DNA from: Saccopteryx bilineata
Lineage: Eukaryota > Chordata > Mammalia > Chiroptera > Emballonuridae
Assembly (NCBI RefSeq): GCF_036850765.1
Contig: NC_089490.1
Coordinates: 98,816,074 to 98,880,073, forward strand
Reading direction: 5' to 3'
DNA: 64,000 nucleotides
This document shows positions 42,801-57,800 of this stretch, in pieces; within the stretch, counting starts at the first letter, position 1; each line of letters starts with the position of its first letter. Position numbers and translations under genes: made by a program. The notes beneath the pieces are model-generated. The model saw only the letters and a list, made by a program, of their open reading frames with translations. It ran no database searches and was not told where the DNA came from.

Positions 42801-45800
42801 ATTGAACCCAGGACTTCTACATGCTGGGCCAGCACTCTCCTGCTGAGCCAACTGACCAGGGTTCCTGGTAGTTTTGATTTGCATTTTCCTGATGGCTAAT
42901 AATACTTAGATCTTTTCATGCCCCCAACATTGTGATTGCTTGGGGGGAGGAATTTTATGTTTCTGGTAGAGTTCTTTTATTCTTGTTTATTTCTCTAGCA
43001 TTGATTTTCTTATGTTTAAAAACTGAATACAGCCTGATCAGGTGGTGGCGCAGTGGATAAAGTGTCGGACTGGGATGTTGAGGACCCAGGTTCGAGACCT
43101 CGAGGTCACCAGCTTGAGTACAGGCTCATCTGGTTTGAGCAAAAGCTCACCAGCTTGGACCCAAGGTCACTGGCTTGAGCAAGGGGTCACTCAGTCTGCT
43201 GAAGGCCCGCGGTCAAGGCACATATGAGAAAGCAATAAATGAACAACTAAGGTGTCACAAAGCACAACAAAATCTAATGATTGATGCTTCTCATCTTTCC
43301 ATTCCCGTCTGTCTGTCCCTGTTTATCCCTCTCTCTGACTCTCTCTCTCTGTACAAAAAACCCCCAAAACTGAATACACATGGACACACTTATGCTAAAA
43401 CATCTTCATTCATTATTACTTTTTGCTATTCTTTGGGATTTTATTATAACATCATTCTTTAATAGTTTTCTATTTAGAAAGATGATAAAATACCTATCAA
43501 AAATCTTTAAATAATATTTTTACTTCTGACATTATAAACTATATATAATACTTAACTTATAGATATTCTGTTATAAGTACTACAAATACTTTATCTAAAA
43601 TTTTATTTCTGTTCATTTATTATTCAAATAATGCAAGCTCATTATACAAAATTAGAAAAAAATTGATAAGAAATAACTTAATCACCCTTAAAACCTGGGA
43701 TAACACTGTTAATAATTTTCTCTGCTTGTGTAATTTTCTCTGCCCCAGTATACTTTTAATGTCTTTTTATGTCAATAAATACATATACATTGATATTCTT
43801 TTTTTTTTTTTTGTATTTTTCTGAAGCTGGAAATGGGGAGAGACAGTCAGACAGACTCCCACATGCGCCCGACTGGGATCCACCCAGCACGCCCACCAGG
43901 GGCGACACTCTGCCCACCAGGGGGCGATGCTCTGCCCCTCCGGGGCGTTGCTCTGCCGTGACCAGAGCCACTCTAGCGCCTGGGGCAGAGGCCAAGGAGC
44001 CATCCCCAGCGCCCGGGGCATCTTTGCTCCCATGGAGCCTTGGCTGCAGGAGGGGAAGAGAGAGACAGAGAGGAGGGAGGGGGGGTGGAGAAGCAAATGG
44101 GTGCTTCTCCTATGTGCCCTGGCCAGGAATCAAACCCGGGTCCCCCGCACGCCAGGCCGACGCTCTACCACTGAGCCACCCGGCCAGGGCCTACATTGAT
44201 ATTCTTAATGGTTACATAGTAGTTTACTAAATTGTCATCTTCAGAAGATAAGAAAATTTATTATAGAACTTTATGTTCTCTTTATATATTTTTATCATAA
44301 AACATATTTCATATTTTTTAGGCTTCTACCAGAACACCTACTTCCAATGAAGATCCAACATTAAATAAACTTGAAATATACAACTCACTAGCCTGGATTG
44401 CAGTAAGAGCTGCTGCACAGGTTGGACTTTATTTAACCTACTTTTTATTATAATAACTGTATTTTCCAATTACCAACTGTTAAGGCAATATGATGTGTGT
44501 GTATAAGAGAAAGGAAAATTTCACATCCTTTGGAACTTGTGCCAATGATATTTCTTTGAAAGATTAAAAATGTTCTTTATGAAACCACACCTAGGGAACA
44601 CAGAGGACACACCCATTGGACTCCAGTGGCAACACCCTTCTTATACACAGACAAAATGGGAAGGCAGAGAAAAGCAACCCAATTGAATCAAGAGAAATAC
44701 CAAGAAAAGGACTTGAATGAGTCAGATATAACCAAATTACTGGATGCAGAGTTTAAAATAGTGATTGGCAGGATGCTCAAAGATCTTAGAATAATACATG
44801 GTCATAACGAACAACTAAAAAAAGAGATAGCAAGTATAAAAAAAGACATCGAAATAATAAAAAAGAATCAGTCAGAAATGACAAATACAATATCAGAAAT
44901 GAAGACCACAATTGAAGGAATTAAAAGCAGGATGGATGAAGCTGAGGATCAAATCAGTGAGTTAGAGGACAAGATACATGAAGGCATGGAAGCAGAGCAG
45001 CAAAAAGAAAAGACACTCAAAAAGTCTGAGAAAACACTAAAAGAGCTCTGCGACAACATGAAAAGAAATACATCCACATCATAGGGGTTCCTGAAGAAGA
45101 GAAAGAACAAGGGATAGAGACTGTGTTCAATCAAGTCATAGCTGAAAACTTCCCTAAACTGATGCAGGAAAAAGACAATTTTAAGAAGCTCAGAGAATTC
45201 CATTAAAGAGAAACCCAAAGAAATCTATACCAAGACATATCATAATTAAAATACCAAAGCTAAGTGATAAAGGAAAAATATTAAAAGCTGCTAGAAAAAA
45301 AAAAAAAAGGCTATCACCTTCAAAGGAGCCTCCATAAGAATGATATCCAACTTCTTAACAGAAACACTTGAGGCCAGAAGGGAATGGCAGGAAACATTCA
45401 AAGTAATGCAGAATAAGAGCCTACAATGAAGACTACTTTATCTAGCAAGGCTATCATTTGAAATTGAAGGAGAAATAAAAAGCTTCCCAACAACAAAAAA
45501 AAAACAACCCAAAAAACCTCAAGGAATTCATTACAACCAAACCAATGCTGCAAGAAATGTTAAGGGGTCTGTTGTAAACAGATCAAAGGGGGAAAAGAAT
45601 ATAGCAAAAGAGGAATACAGCTTTAAAGAATAAAATGGCAAGAAACAACTACATATCAAAAATAACCTTAAATGTAAGTGGATTAAGTGATACAATCAAA
45701 AGACAAAGGGTAGCTGTGTGGATAAGAAAACAGGACCCATACATATGCTGTCTACAAAAGACACACCATAAAACAAAAGATGCACATAGACTGAAGGTAA

Positions 45801-48800
45801 AAATGGAAAAAAAATTTTCATGCAAATGGCAATGAAAAATAAAAAGCTGGGATAGCAATACTTATATCAGACAAAATGGACTTTAAAACAAAGGCTAAAG
45901 TAAGAGATAAAGAAGGATCCATAATGATAAAGAGAGCAATCCAACAGGAAGAGATAACCATTATAAATATCTACGCACCTAATATAAGAGCACCTAAATA
46001 TATAAAGCAGACTTTGATGGATATAAAGGATGAGATTAACAGCAATACTATAATAGTAGGGGATTTCAATACCCCAATAACATGAGTAGATAGATCCTCA
46101 GAAAGAAAATTAACAAAGAAACAGCAGACTTAAAGGATACACTAGATCAACAGGATTTAATAAATATCTTCAGAACCTTTCACCCTAAAGCAGCAGAATA
46201 TACATTCTTTTCAAGTGCTCATAGTACATTCTCTAGGATAGACCACATGTTAGGGCACAAAAGTGGTCTCAACAAATTTAAGAAGATTGAAATCATAACA
46301 AGCATCTTCTCCGATCGCAATGGCATGAAACTAGAAATCAACCACAACAGAAAGACTAAAAAATAGTCAAACACTTGGAAACTAAATAGCATGTTATTAA
46401 ATAACAAATGGGTTAACAATGACATAAAAAAAGAAATTAAAAAAAATTCCTAGAAACGAATGATAATGAGCATACAACAACTCAAAATTTATGGGATACA
46501 ACAAAAGCAGTACTGAGAAGGAAGTTCATAGCATTACAGGTGTACTTTAAGAAGCTAGAAAAAGCTCAAATAAACAACTTAACCCTGCATCTAAAAGAAG
46601 TATAAAAAGAACAGCAAGTAAAGACCAGAGGTAGTAGAAGGAAGGAAATAATAAAGATTAGAGCAGAAATAAATGACATAAGGCTAAAGAAACAATACAG
46701 AGGATCAATGAAACGAGGAGCTGGTTTTTGGAAAAGGTAAACAAGATCGATGAACCTTTAACCAGGCTCACCAAGAAAAAAAGAGGACTCAAATAAATAA
46801 AATTAGAAATGAGAGTGGAGAAATAACAACTGACACAACAGAAATACAAAGGATTTTAAGAAAATATTATGAAAAAACTCTATGCCAAAAAATTAGACAA
46901 CCTAGATAAAATGGACAAATTCTTTGAAACATATAATCTTTTAAAAATCAATCAGGAAGAATCAGAAAACCTAAACAGACTGATTACAACAAATGAGATT
47001 GAAACAGTTATCAAAAAACTCCCAACAAACAAAAGCCAGGAGCCCAATGGTTATTATTGATATGTATCAATACTATAATAGTAGGGGATTTCAATACCCC
47101 AATAACATATTTGAACATTGCTTTGAACATTTGAATTCTACCAAATGTTCAAAGAAGAACTAATTTCTATCCTTCTCAAGCTATTTCAAAAAATTCAAGA
47201 GGAAGGAAGACTTCCAAACTCCTTTTATGAAGCGAGCATAATTCTGATTTCAAAACCAGGCAAAGACAACACAAAATAAGAAAATTCTAGGCCAATATCC
47301 CGATGAATCTAGATGCTAAAATTCTCAACAAAATATTAGCCAACTGGATCCAGCATTATATGAAAAAAATACACCATGATCAAGCACACATTCATGATCA
47401 AAACTCTCAGCAAAGTGGGAATACAGAGAACATACCTCAACATCATAAAGGCCATCTATGGCAACCCCACAGCCAACATCATACTTAATGGGCAAAAATT
47501 AAAAGCAATCCCCTTAAGATCAGGAACAAGGCAGGGGTGCCTGCCCCTTTCACTACACTTATTCAACATAGTTCTGGAAGTCCTAGCCACCGCAATCAGA
47601 CAAGAAAAAGAAATAAAAGGTATCCAGATTGGAAAAGAAGAAGTAAAACTATCATTATTTGCAGATGATATGATATTGTATATAGAAAACCCTAAAGTCT
47701 CAGTCAAAAATGTACTTGACTTGATAAGTGAATTCAGCAAGGTGGCAGGATATAAAATCAATACTCAGAAATCAGAGGCATTTTTATACACCAACAATGA
47801 ACTGTCTGAAAGAGAAATGAAGGAAACAATCCCCTTCACTATTGCAACCAAAAAAATAAAGTACCTAGAAGTAAATTTAACCAAGGAGATTAAAGACTTA
47901 TACTTGGAAAATTATAAAACATTGATAAATAAATCAAGGAAGATACAAACAAGTGGAAGCATATACTGTGCTCATGGTTAGGAAGTATAAACATCATTAA
48001 AATGCCTATATTATCCAAAGCAATTTATAAACTCAATGCAATACCAATTAAAATACTAATGACCTACTTCAAAGATATAGAACACATATTCCAAAAATTT
48101 ATATGGAACCAAAAAAGAACATGATTATCCACAGCAATCTTGAAAAGGAAGAATTAAGTGGGAGGTATCACACTTCCTGATATCAAGTTATACTACAAGG
48201 CCATTGTACTCAAAACAGCCTGGTACTGGCATAAGAACAGGCATATTGATCAATGGAACAGAACAGAGAACCCAGAAATAAACCCACACTTTTATGGCCA
48301 ATTGATATTTGACAAAGGAGGTAAGAGCATACAATGGAGTAAATACAGTCTCTTTAACAAATGATGTTGGGAAAATTGGACATCTACCTGCAAAAAAATG
48401 AAACTAGACCACCAACTTACACTATTCACAAAAATAAACTGAAAATGGATAAAAGACGTAAATGTAAGCCATGAAACCATAAGCATCTTTGAAGAAAACA
48501 TAGGCAGTAAGCTCTCCAACATCTCTTGCAGCAATATCTTTGCTGATTTATCTCCATGGGCAAGTGATATAAAAGACAGGATAGACAAATGGGACTATAT
48601 CAAACTAAAAAGCTTCTGCACAGCTAAAGACAATAAGAACAGAATAAAAAGATAAACTACACAATGGGAGAACATATTTGACAATATGTCTGTTAAGGGG
48701 TTAATAACCAAAATTTATAAAGAACTTGTAAAACTCAACACCAGGAAGATAAACAATCCAATCAAAAATGGGCAAAAGAAATGAATAGACACTTCTCCAA

Positions 48801-51800
48801 AGAGGACATACAGATGGCCAATAGGCGTATGAAAAAATGTTCAACATCACTAATCATTAGAGAAATGCAAATGAAAACCACAATGAGATATCACCTCACA
48901 CCTGTCAGAATGGCACTCATCAACAAAATAACACAGACTAAGTGCTGGCGAGGATGTAGACAAAAGGGAACCCTCCTGCACTGCTGGTGGGAATGCAGAC
49001 TGGTGCAGCCACTGTGGAAAACAGTATGGAGATTCCTCAAAAAATTAAAAATCGAACTGCTTTTTTACCCAGGTATCCCACTTTTAGCAATATACCCCAA
49101 GAACACTATAGTACTGTTTCAAAAGGACAAATGCACCCCCCATGTTTATGGCAGCATTGTTCACAATAGCAAAGATCTGGAAACAGCCCAAGTGTCTATC
49201 AGTGGACAAGTGGATTAAAAAGCAATGGTATATAAATACAATGGAATACTATGGGGCCATGAAAAAGAAGGAAATCTTACCTTGTTGCGACAACATAGAT
49301 GGACCTGGAAACTATTATGTTAAGTGATATAAGCCAGGTAGAAAAAGAAAAATATCATATGACCTCACTCATTTGAGGAATCCAATGAACAATGTGAACT
49401 GAGGAACGAATTGAGACAGAGGAGAGATCAAAGGGACCAGAGGAAAAGAGGACAGAGGGAAAGGGGATGATTGTGAAGGTAAGGGGGAGGGACGCATAGG
49501 GAGGGGAACAAGGGAGATGTTGAGGAGAATAAGGAGGAGGGGGGATGCATTCGGGGCAACACTAGAATCTATGTAAACACAATGAACCAAAATCAACAAA
49601 AAAATGTTAAAAAAAGAAAAAAAGACTAAGACACCCTGGACTGTTGCATGATATGGGGTGGTGCACTCTTATGAGGAATCCTATTATGCCTCCGATAATT
49701 GACTTTGTATCAGAGACTTCCTTATTTGTGTATTGGCTTAAAGGTTTGGATTTCTACACCATAAAAGAGGCAGAGAAAGGCCATGTGGAGGAGAGGAGAA
49801 GCAGCCAAAATGGCGGAGTGCTGAAGGAGAAGCCAGTTTGTGCAGAGTTTGTGCAGAGAGAAGGAGATGGGGAACAGAAGTGAATAAGGCTAGTGAAGTA
49901 GAAGCCTTTGATTCTAGGAAACTTGGATAAGCCAGTGGCTTTGGGAGCCCTGAGTGGAAAGGGAAGTGTTTTCCCACTGTGTGTATTTCTTACCTGCCGG
50001 GCGCAAGCTAGGATTAAAGCTAATGGTCCACCAATTTTTGGCTCCGTTGTTTCATTATGGTCTGTCTGAATCAAATAAAAAAAATAGCTCTTTATGGCCC
50101 TGGCCAGTGGGCTCAGTGGTACAGCATTGGCTTGGAGTGTGGATGCCCTGGGTTCTATTTGCTGTCAGGGCACACAGGAGAAGTGCCCATCTGCTTCTCT
50201 GCCCCTACCCCTCTAGCTTCTCTCTGTCTCTTCCCTTCCTGTAACCATGGCTCGATTGGAGTGAGTTGACCCTGGGCGCTGAGGATGGCTTCATGGCCTC
50301 CGCCTCAGGCACTAAGAAGAGCTCCATTGCTGAGTCAATGGGGCAACTCCCTAGATGGGCAGAGCATTGTCCCCTAGTGGGCTTACTAGGTGGATCCTGC
50401 TTAAGGCACATGCAGGAGTTTGTGCCTCCCCTCTTCTCACTGAATAATAATAAAAAATTCTCTTTCTATACATAGTGTTCATTTAATCTCTATTAGACAG
50501 ACCTAGCTTTGTTTGTTTCAACTTTTCTTTAAAATATTGGCAGATACACATGCATGTTAGACATTTTGGCAAATAGCTGTCATAGCTAGTTGAGTTAGCC
50601 TATTTAAAGTGACTTATACATTAATTAAATTGTCAACAGTTATCATTTCTTTGACTATGATATGTTATACATATTGGAGATAACATTATTTTTGAAGTTG
50701 TCTTTATTTTTTCTTCCAATGTGTATTGAATGCTATTTTATGAATTTTCTTTTTCACATTATTTACTTAATGGGTAATCTATAAATAATGGAGCTTATAT
50801 TTATGAATTCTAACTATGTATTCATTTAAGGTCAGTAAATCTGTGCTGGCAATTAACCAACTTATTGGAAAGAAGAATGCTAGAACTGATAAAGTTAGTC
50901 AAGCGGCGTTACCTAACATCCCAGAATTTGCCACCGTGGATCTTTTGTCTTCATATACAGATTATTTGCTTGGTATGTTTGAATGTCTAGTCATTTTATA
51001 AAAAACAAACAAACAAACAAACACCTGATATATGTCATGTGTAATGGAGTTTCAAAGGTTTAATTATAGTGATTTGTTGGGTTTGAACTTAAAAGAGGAT
51101 AATGGTGTGGGGAACTGCTGGGAGAAGATAGGATCTTAGGGTCTAGCTGTGAAAACAAAGAATTTCAACATTTGAATGGTAGGAGTCACAAACTTTCAGA
51201 CCACAGCATAAAAGAAGCTGTTAGAATAGGAAGCCTCTGGCCTGACCAGGCGGTGGTGCAGTGGATAGAGCGTTGGCCTGGGATGCGGAGGACCCAGGTT
51301 TGAGACCCCGAGCTTGCCAGCTTGAGTGCAGGCTCATCTGGCTTGAGCAAAAAGCTCACCAGCTTGGACCCAAGGTTGCTGGCTTGAGCAAGGGGTACTC
51401 GGTCTGCTGAAGGCCTGCAGTCAATGCACATATGAGAAAGCAATCAATGAACAACTAAGGTGTCGCAACGAAAAACTGATGATTGATACTTCTCATCTCT
51501 CTCCGTTCCTGTCTGTCTGTCCCTATCTAACCCTCTCTCTGACTCTCTCTCTGTCCGTGTAAAAAAAAAAAAAAAGAATAGGAAGCCTCTGCTCTAGATG
51601 CAATCTCTGGAAATAACAGCCTCTGTCAGAATTTAGACCAGCAAAACAGATGCTTTGAATCCTGTCTCCTGCACGACTTAGCATGGTTCCAACTTAAAGT
51701 GCTGCACCACTGCACTGAATTTGTGATATCAAAATCCTATCTGAGGCCCTCGCTGCAAGGAAATATGTATAACTTACTCTTCAATATAAAAAAGCACATT

Positions 51801-54800
51801 TGGATATTAGGATTGATGTTGATTAAGCCAGTCTGGTACATAGAATAATACATATATTTTTTCCCTCAAAAATACAAATAATAGTGTAACTGTACACAGA
51901 ACTATGCATCTTGCTCTTTTATTTCTTTAATTTAATGTAAATATATTTATTGGCAATTGTTTCAAATCATACAAGCTTTTGTATTGTTGCATATTATTTT
52001 TTATAGAGATGCACCATAATTAATTATTCTTCCTTTTATAGATTTTTAGGGTTTTTACTCTTTTAATACAACTCTGCTGTAGATAATCGTATATATATAT
52101 AATTTTGTATATAGGCTAGTATATTTACTGGGTCAGTTCCCATAAGGGAAATTTCCGGATCGTAGACTCATTTGTAATTTTGGTAAATTATGCCATATGC
52201 CTTCCATAAAGTAATATCAGCTTGTACTTCTGCCAACAATTAATAAAATGTCTATTTTTCCTGCAGTCAGGCTGACACAGATACATTTTTTAAACATTTG
52301 TTAATATGGCAGGGTGGAAAAGATTTCATTTTAATTTGCACATCTCTCACTAGGACTAAGGTTTTGCATCTTTTGTGTGAACTTTATGCTCATAATCTGC
52401 TTATTTTTTTCTGAGTTTCTTTTTTGCCTTTAAGTGTTTGTGTAAACTTTTTATTATGGTCATTAACCCTTTAACTATGATATTAATTGCAAATATGTTT
52501 TTCTAAATTATCAATGGTTATTTCATCTTTTAAAAATTGAATTTATTGAGGTGAAACTGGTTTATGGTGCCCAATTCTACAACACATCTCTGTACACCAT
52601 ATTGTGTGTTGATCCTCCCAAGTGAAGTTTTTGTCCATCACCATTCATCCCTGCTGTACACTTCTGCACCTCCCCACCCTTCTGGCAATCATCATGTTGT
52701 TGTATGGTCCACTAGTTGTTTTTTTGTTTGTTTGTTTGTTTTTGTCTTTTTTGCTTAATCCCTCCAACCCCTTTACTTATTTCCCCCGCCCCCGATTGCT
52801 GTCTGCCTGCTCTCTATGTATGTGTCTGTTTCTATTTTGCTTGTTAGATCATTTTGCTCATTAGTTTCTACATATGAATGAAATCATATGATACCGTTCT
52901 GTCTCTGACTGGCTTCACTTATCATAAGGCTTCCCAAGTGCATCCATGTTGTCACAGAAGGTAACATTTTCTTCTTTGTTATGGGTATGTATATAGTATT
53001 CCATTGTGTAAATGTACTACTGCTTTTTTATTGCCTCAGGTACTATTATTGGCACTTGGGCTGCTTCTAAATCTTGGCTATTATATATAACACTGAAACG
53101 AACATAAGGTTGCATACATTCTTTTGAATTAGTGTTTTCGGTCTCTTTGGATATAGTCCCAGAAGTAGAATTGCTGGGTCATAAGGCAGTTGCATTTTTG
53201 ATTTTTTGAGGTAACTCCATACTATCAATACTTTCCAAAGTGGCTGTACCAATCTGCATTCCACCAACAGTTCACAAGGGTTCCCCTTTTCTACACACCC
53301 TCACCACACACTTGTTGCTTGTTGAATTATTAATAGCCATTCTGACAGGCATGAGGTGATATCTTATTGTGGTTTTAATTTACATCTCTCTGATGATTAA
53401 TGACATTGAACATCTTTTCATATGTCTATTGGCCACCTCTCTCTCCTCTTTAGAAAAGTGTCTACTCAAGTCTTTTGTCTGTTTTTAAATTGAATTGTTA
53501 GTTGTTTTTCAGCGTTGTTATAAGTTCTTTATAAAATTTGGATTTTAATTTCTTATCAGGTGAATTGGCATATATATCCCCCTATTCAGTAGACTGTATT
53601 CATTTTGTTGGTTGTTTCCTTTGCTGTGCAAACACATTTTAGTTTGATGTAGTACCATTTGCTTATTTTTTCTTTGCTCCCCTTGCCCATGGAGTTATAA
53701 AAGAAAGAATATTGCTACAAGAAATACTTGAGATTAAGTTTTTAATTCATTTTGAGTTTATTCTTGTGTATGATGTAAGAAGGTGGTGTAGTTTTATTAT
53801 TTTTTGTACGTATGTGTCCAATTTTTCCAACACCATTTATTGAATAGACTATCTTAATCTCATTGTATGTTTTTGCTTCTGTTGTCAAATATTAATTGAC
53901 CTAATTATAGGTGTGGGTTTATATCTGAACTCTCTATTCTGTTCTGTTGATCTATATATCTGTTTTTATATCAGTACCATGCTGTTTTGATTACTATGGC
54001 CTTGTAGTATAATTTGATATCAGGTAGTGTGATTCCCTCAACTTTGTTCTTCTTTCTTAAGATTGCTGTGGCTATTTGGGGTCTTTTGTGGTTCCATATA
54101 AACTTTTAGAATATTTGTTCTAGTTCTGTGAAATACACCATTGGTATCTGATAGGAATTGCGTTGAATCTATAGATTGCTTTGGGAAATATGAACATGTT
54201 AATGATGTTAATTCTTCCTGCTTTTACTTATTTGTATCCTTTTCAATTTCTTTCTTCAGTGTCTTACAATTTTTTGAGTACATGTCTTTTACATCCTTGG
54301 TTAAATTATTCCTAGATATTTTTTTGATGTGCTTGTAAATGGGATTGTTTTCTTCGTGTAACTTCCTGATGGTTCATTATTGGTGTATAGAAATGCAACT
54401 GATTTCTGAATATTTATTTTGTATCCTGCTACTTTACAAAGATCATTTATCAGTTCTAATAGTTTTTGTGGTAGCATCTTTAGGGTTCTCTATATGCACT
54501 GTCATGTCATCTGCAAATAATGACAGTTTCACTTCTTCCTTTCTAATTTGAAAGCCTTTTATTTCTTCTCCTGTCTGATTGCTGTGGCTTGGACTTCCAA
54601 TACTATATTGAATAAGAGGGGAGAAAGCTGACTTCTCTGTCTTCCCAAACTTAAGAGAACTGCTTATAGTTGAGTATGATGTTGGCTGTGGGTTTGTCAT
54701 ATATGACCTCTATTATGTTGCTTATGTTCCTTTTATTCTTACTTTGTTAAGAGCTTTTATCATAAATGGGTGCTGGATTTTAATAAATGCCTTTTCAGCA

Positions 54801-57800
54801 CCATCATGTGATTTTTACCCTTTATTTTGTTTATGTGATGTGTCATGCTTATTGATGTGTGGATGGTGTACCAAACTTGTATCCCTGAAATAACTCTCAC
54901 TTGATCATGGTGTGTGATTTTTTTTTAAGTGAGAGGAGGGGAGATAGAGATAGATACAGACTCCCACATGGGCCCCAACTGGGATCCACTTGGCAACCTC
55001 CGTCTGGGACCAATGTTCAATCAACTCAGCTATCCTCAGCACCTGGGGCCAATGCTTGAATCAGTTGAACTACTGGCTGTGAGAGCAGAAGAGAGAGAGA
55101 GAAGGGGGAGAGAGAGGGGAAGAGAAGCAGATGGTCACTCCTCAGGTGTCCCTTGACCAGAGATAAAACCTGGGATGTCTGCATGCTGGACTGATGGTCT
55201 ATCCACTGAGCCAACTACCAGAGCTGTATGATCTTTTTAATGAATTGCTGGATCTGGTTTGCTAATATTTTGTTGAAGATTTTAGCATCTATGTTCATCA
55301 GGGATATTGGCCTATAATTTTCTTTCTTTGTGATGTCTTTATTTGGTTTTGGAATTAGGATCATGTAGGCCTTGTAAAATAAGCTTGGCAGCCTTTCTTC
55401 ATCTTGTACATTTTGGAATAGTTTGAGAAGAATAGGTGTTAATTCTTCTTTGAAAGTTTGGTAAAATTCGCTGGTGAAGCCATCTGGTCCAGGACTTTTG
55501 TTGGGAGTTTCTTGATTACTGCTTCAATTTCACTAGCTGTAATCTGTTTATTCAGATTCTCTGAATTTTTCTGATTCGGTGTTGGAAGATTGTATATTTC
55601 TAGGAATTTATGTATTATGTCCAGATTGTCAAGTTGTTGGCATATAGTTCATAATATTCTCACAATTGTTTGTATTTCTTTGATATCAATTGTTACTTCT
55701 GTTCTCTCATTTCTGATTTTACTTATTTGGGTTTTTTCTCTTTTTTTCTTGATGAGGAAGCTAACGTTTGTCAATATTACTTATCTTTTTAAAGAACCAG
55801 TGTTTGGTTTCATTAATCTTTTGAATTTTTTCACACTCTATTTCATTTATTTCTACTCTAATCTTTATTATTTCCTTTCTTCTACTAATTTTTGGCTTGT
55901 TTTCAGTTCCTTTTCAAGTTCCCTTATATGTAAATTTAGATTTTTTAAAAAATTTTTATTTATTTATTTATTTTTAACAGAGACAGAGAGTGAGTCAGAG
56001 AGAGGGATAGACAGGGACAGACAGACAGGAACGGAGAGAGATGAGAAGCATCAATCATTAGTTTTTCGTTGCGCGTTGCAACACCTTAGTTGTTCATTGA
56101 TTGCTTTCTCATATGTGCCTTGACCGCGGGCCTTCAGCAGATCGAGTAACCCCTTGCTGGAGCCAGCAACCTTGGGTTCAAGCTGGTGGGATTTTCCTCA
56201 AACCAGATGAGCCCACACTCAAGCTGGTGACCTCGGGGTCTCGAACCTGGGTCCTCTGCATCCCAGTCCAATGCTCTATCCACTGCACCACCACCTGGTC
56301 AGGCTAAATTTAGATTATTTATTTAAGATTTTTTTGTTTGTTTCTTGAGGTATGCCTATAATGTTATAATTTTTCCTATTATGACTGCTTTTTCTGTGTC
56401 CCACAGATTTTTGGGTTGTTGTGTTCTCATTTTCATTTGTTTCTAGGTCTCTTGATTTCTTCCTTGATCTCATTTTTAGTAACATGTTATTTAGCATCAT
56501 GTTTTTGTGTGTATTTTGTTTTTTTTCTTATTATTGATTTCTAGTTTTGTACCATTATGGTCATAGAAGATACTTGATATGATTTCAGTCTTCTTAAATT
56601 TATTGAGACTTGCTTTGTGGCCTAACATGTGATCTATCCTAAAAAGTGTCCCATGTGCACTTGAAAAGAATGTATATTTTGCTGCTTTGGGTTGAAATGA
56701 ACTGGAGGTATCAATTAAATTCAGCTAATGTAGTGTGTTGTTTAAGGCCACAGTTTCCTTGTTGATTTTTTTTATCTTGAAAAGCTATCCATTGATGTAA
56801 ATGAGCTGCTAAAATTCCCTACTAGGCTGTATTGCTGTTGATCTCTCCCTTTATATCCATCAAGATTTGCATTACATATTTAGGTGCTCCTATGTTGAGT
56901 GCATAAATGCTCATAACAGGTCTATCCCCTTGTTAGATCGTTCACTTTATCATTATATAGTGTCCTTCTTTGTCTCTTACTATAATCTTTGTTTTAAAGT
57001 CTATTTTTTTAGATTAAGTATTACTACCCCAGCTTATATTTTTATTCCATTTGCACGAAATATCTTCTTCCATCCCTTTATTTTTAGCCTGTGTATATCT
57101 TTGATTCTGAAGTGAGCCTCTTAAAGACAGCATATATATATATATGGGTTTGGCTTTCTTATCCATTCTGCTACTCTGTCTTTTGATTGGAACATTTAAA
57201 CCATTTATACTTAAAATTATTTTTGATAGGTATGCATTTATTGCCATTTTATTTTTTTAACTATTTTCCTCAGGTTTTTTCCTTTTTTTTTTTTTGTTTA
57301 AAGCAGGTCCTTTAGTATTTCTTATAATACTGGTTTGGTGGTAACAGACCTCTTTAGCTTTTTCTTGTCTGGGAAGCTCTTTATTTCTCCTTTCATTTTA
57401 AATGATATTTTTACTGGGTAAAGTAGTCTTGGTTTTAGGTCCTTGGTTTTCATTACCTTGAATATTTCATGCCAGTCTCTTCTTTCCTGAAAGGTTCTGG
57501 TTGACAGTCTGTGGGAGCTTTCTTGTAGGTAATGAACTGCTTTTCTGTTGCTGCTTTTAAAATTTTCTCTTTGTCTTTAACCTTTATCATTTTAATTATG
57601 ATGTTGGCCTCTTTGGGTCCATTTTATTTGGGACTCTGTACACTTCCTGGACTTGTGTGTCTTTTTCCTTTACCAGTTAGGGAAATTTTTGGTCAGTATT
57701 TTTTTCGAATAGGTTTCTGATCTCTTGTTCTCTCTCCTCATTCTGGTACCTCTATGATACAGATGTTGTTACACTTCATATTGTTCCAAAGGTCCCTTAT

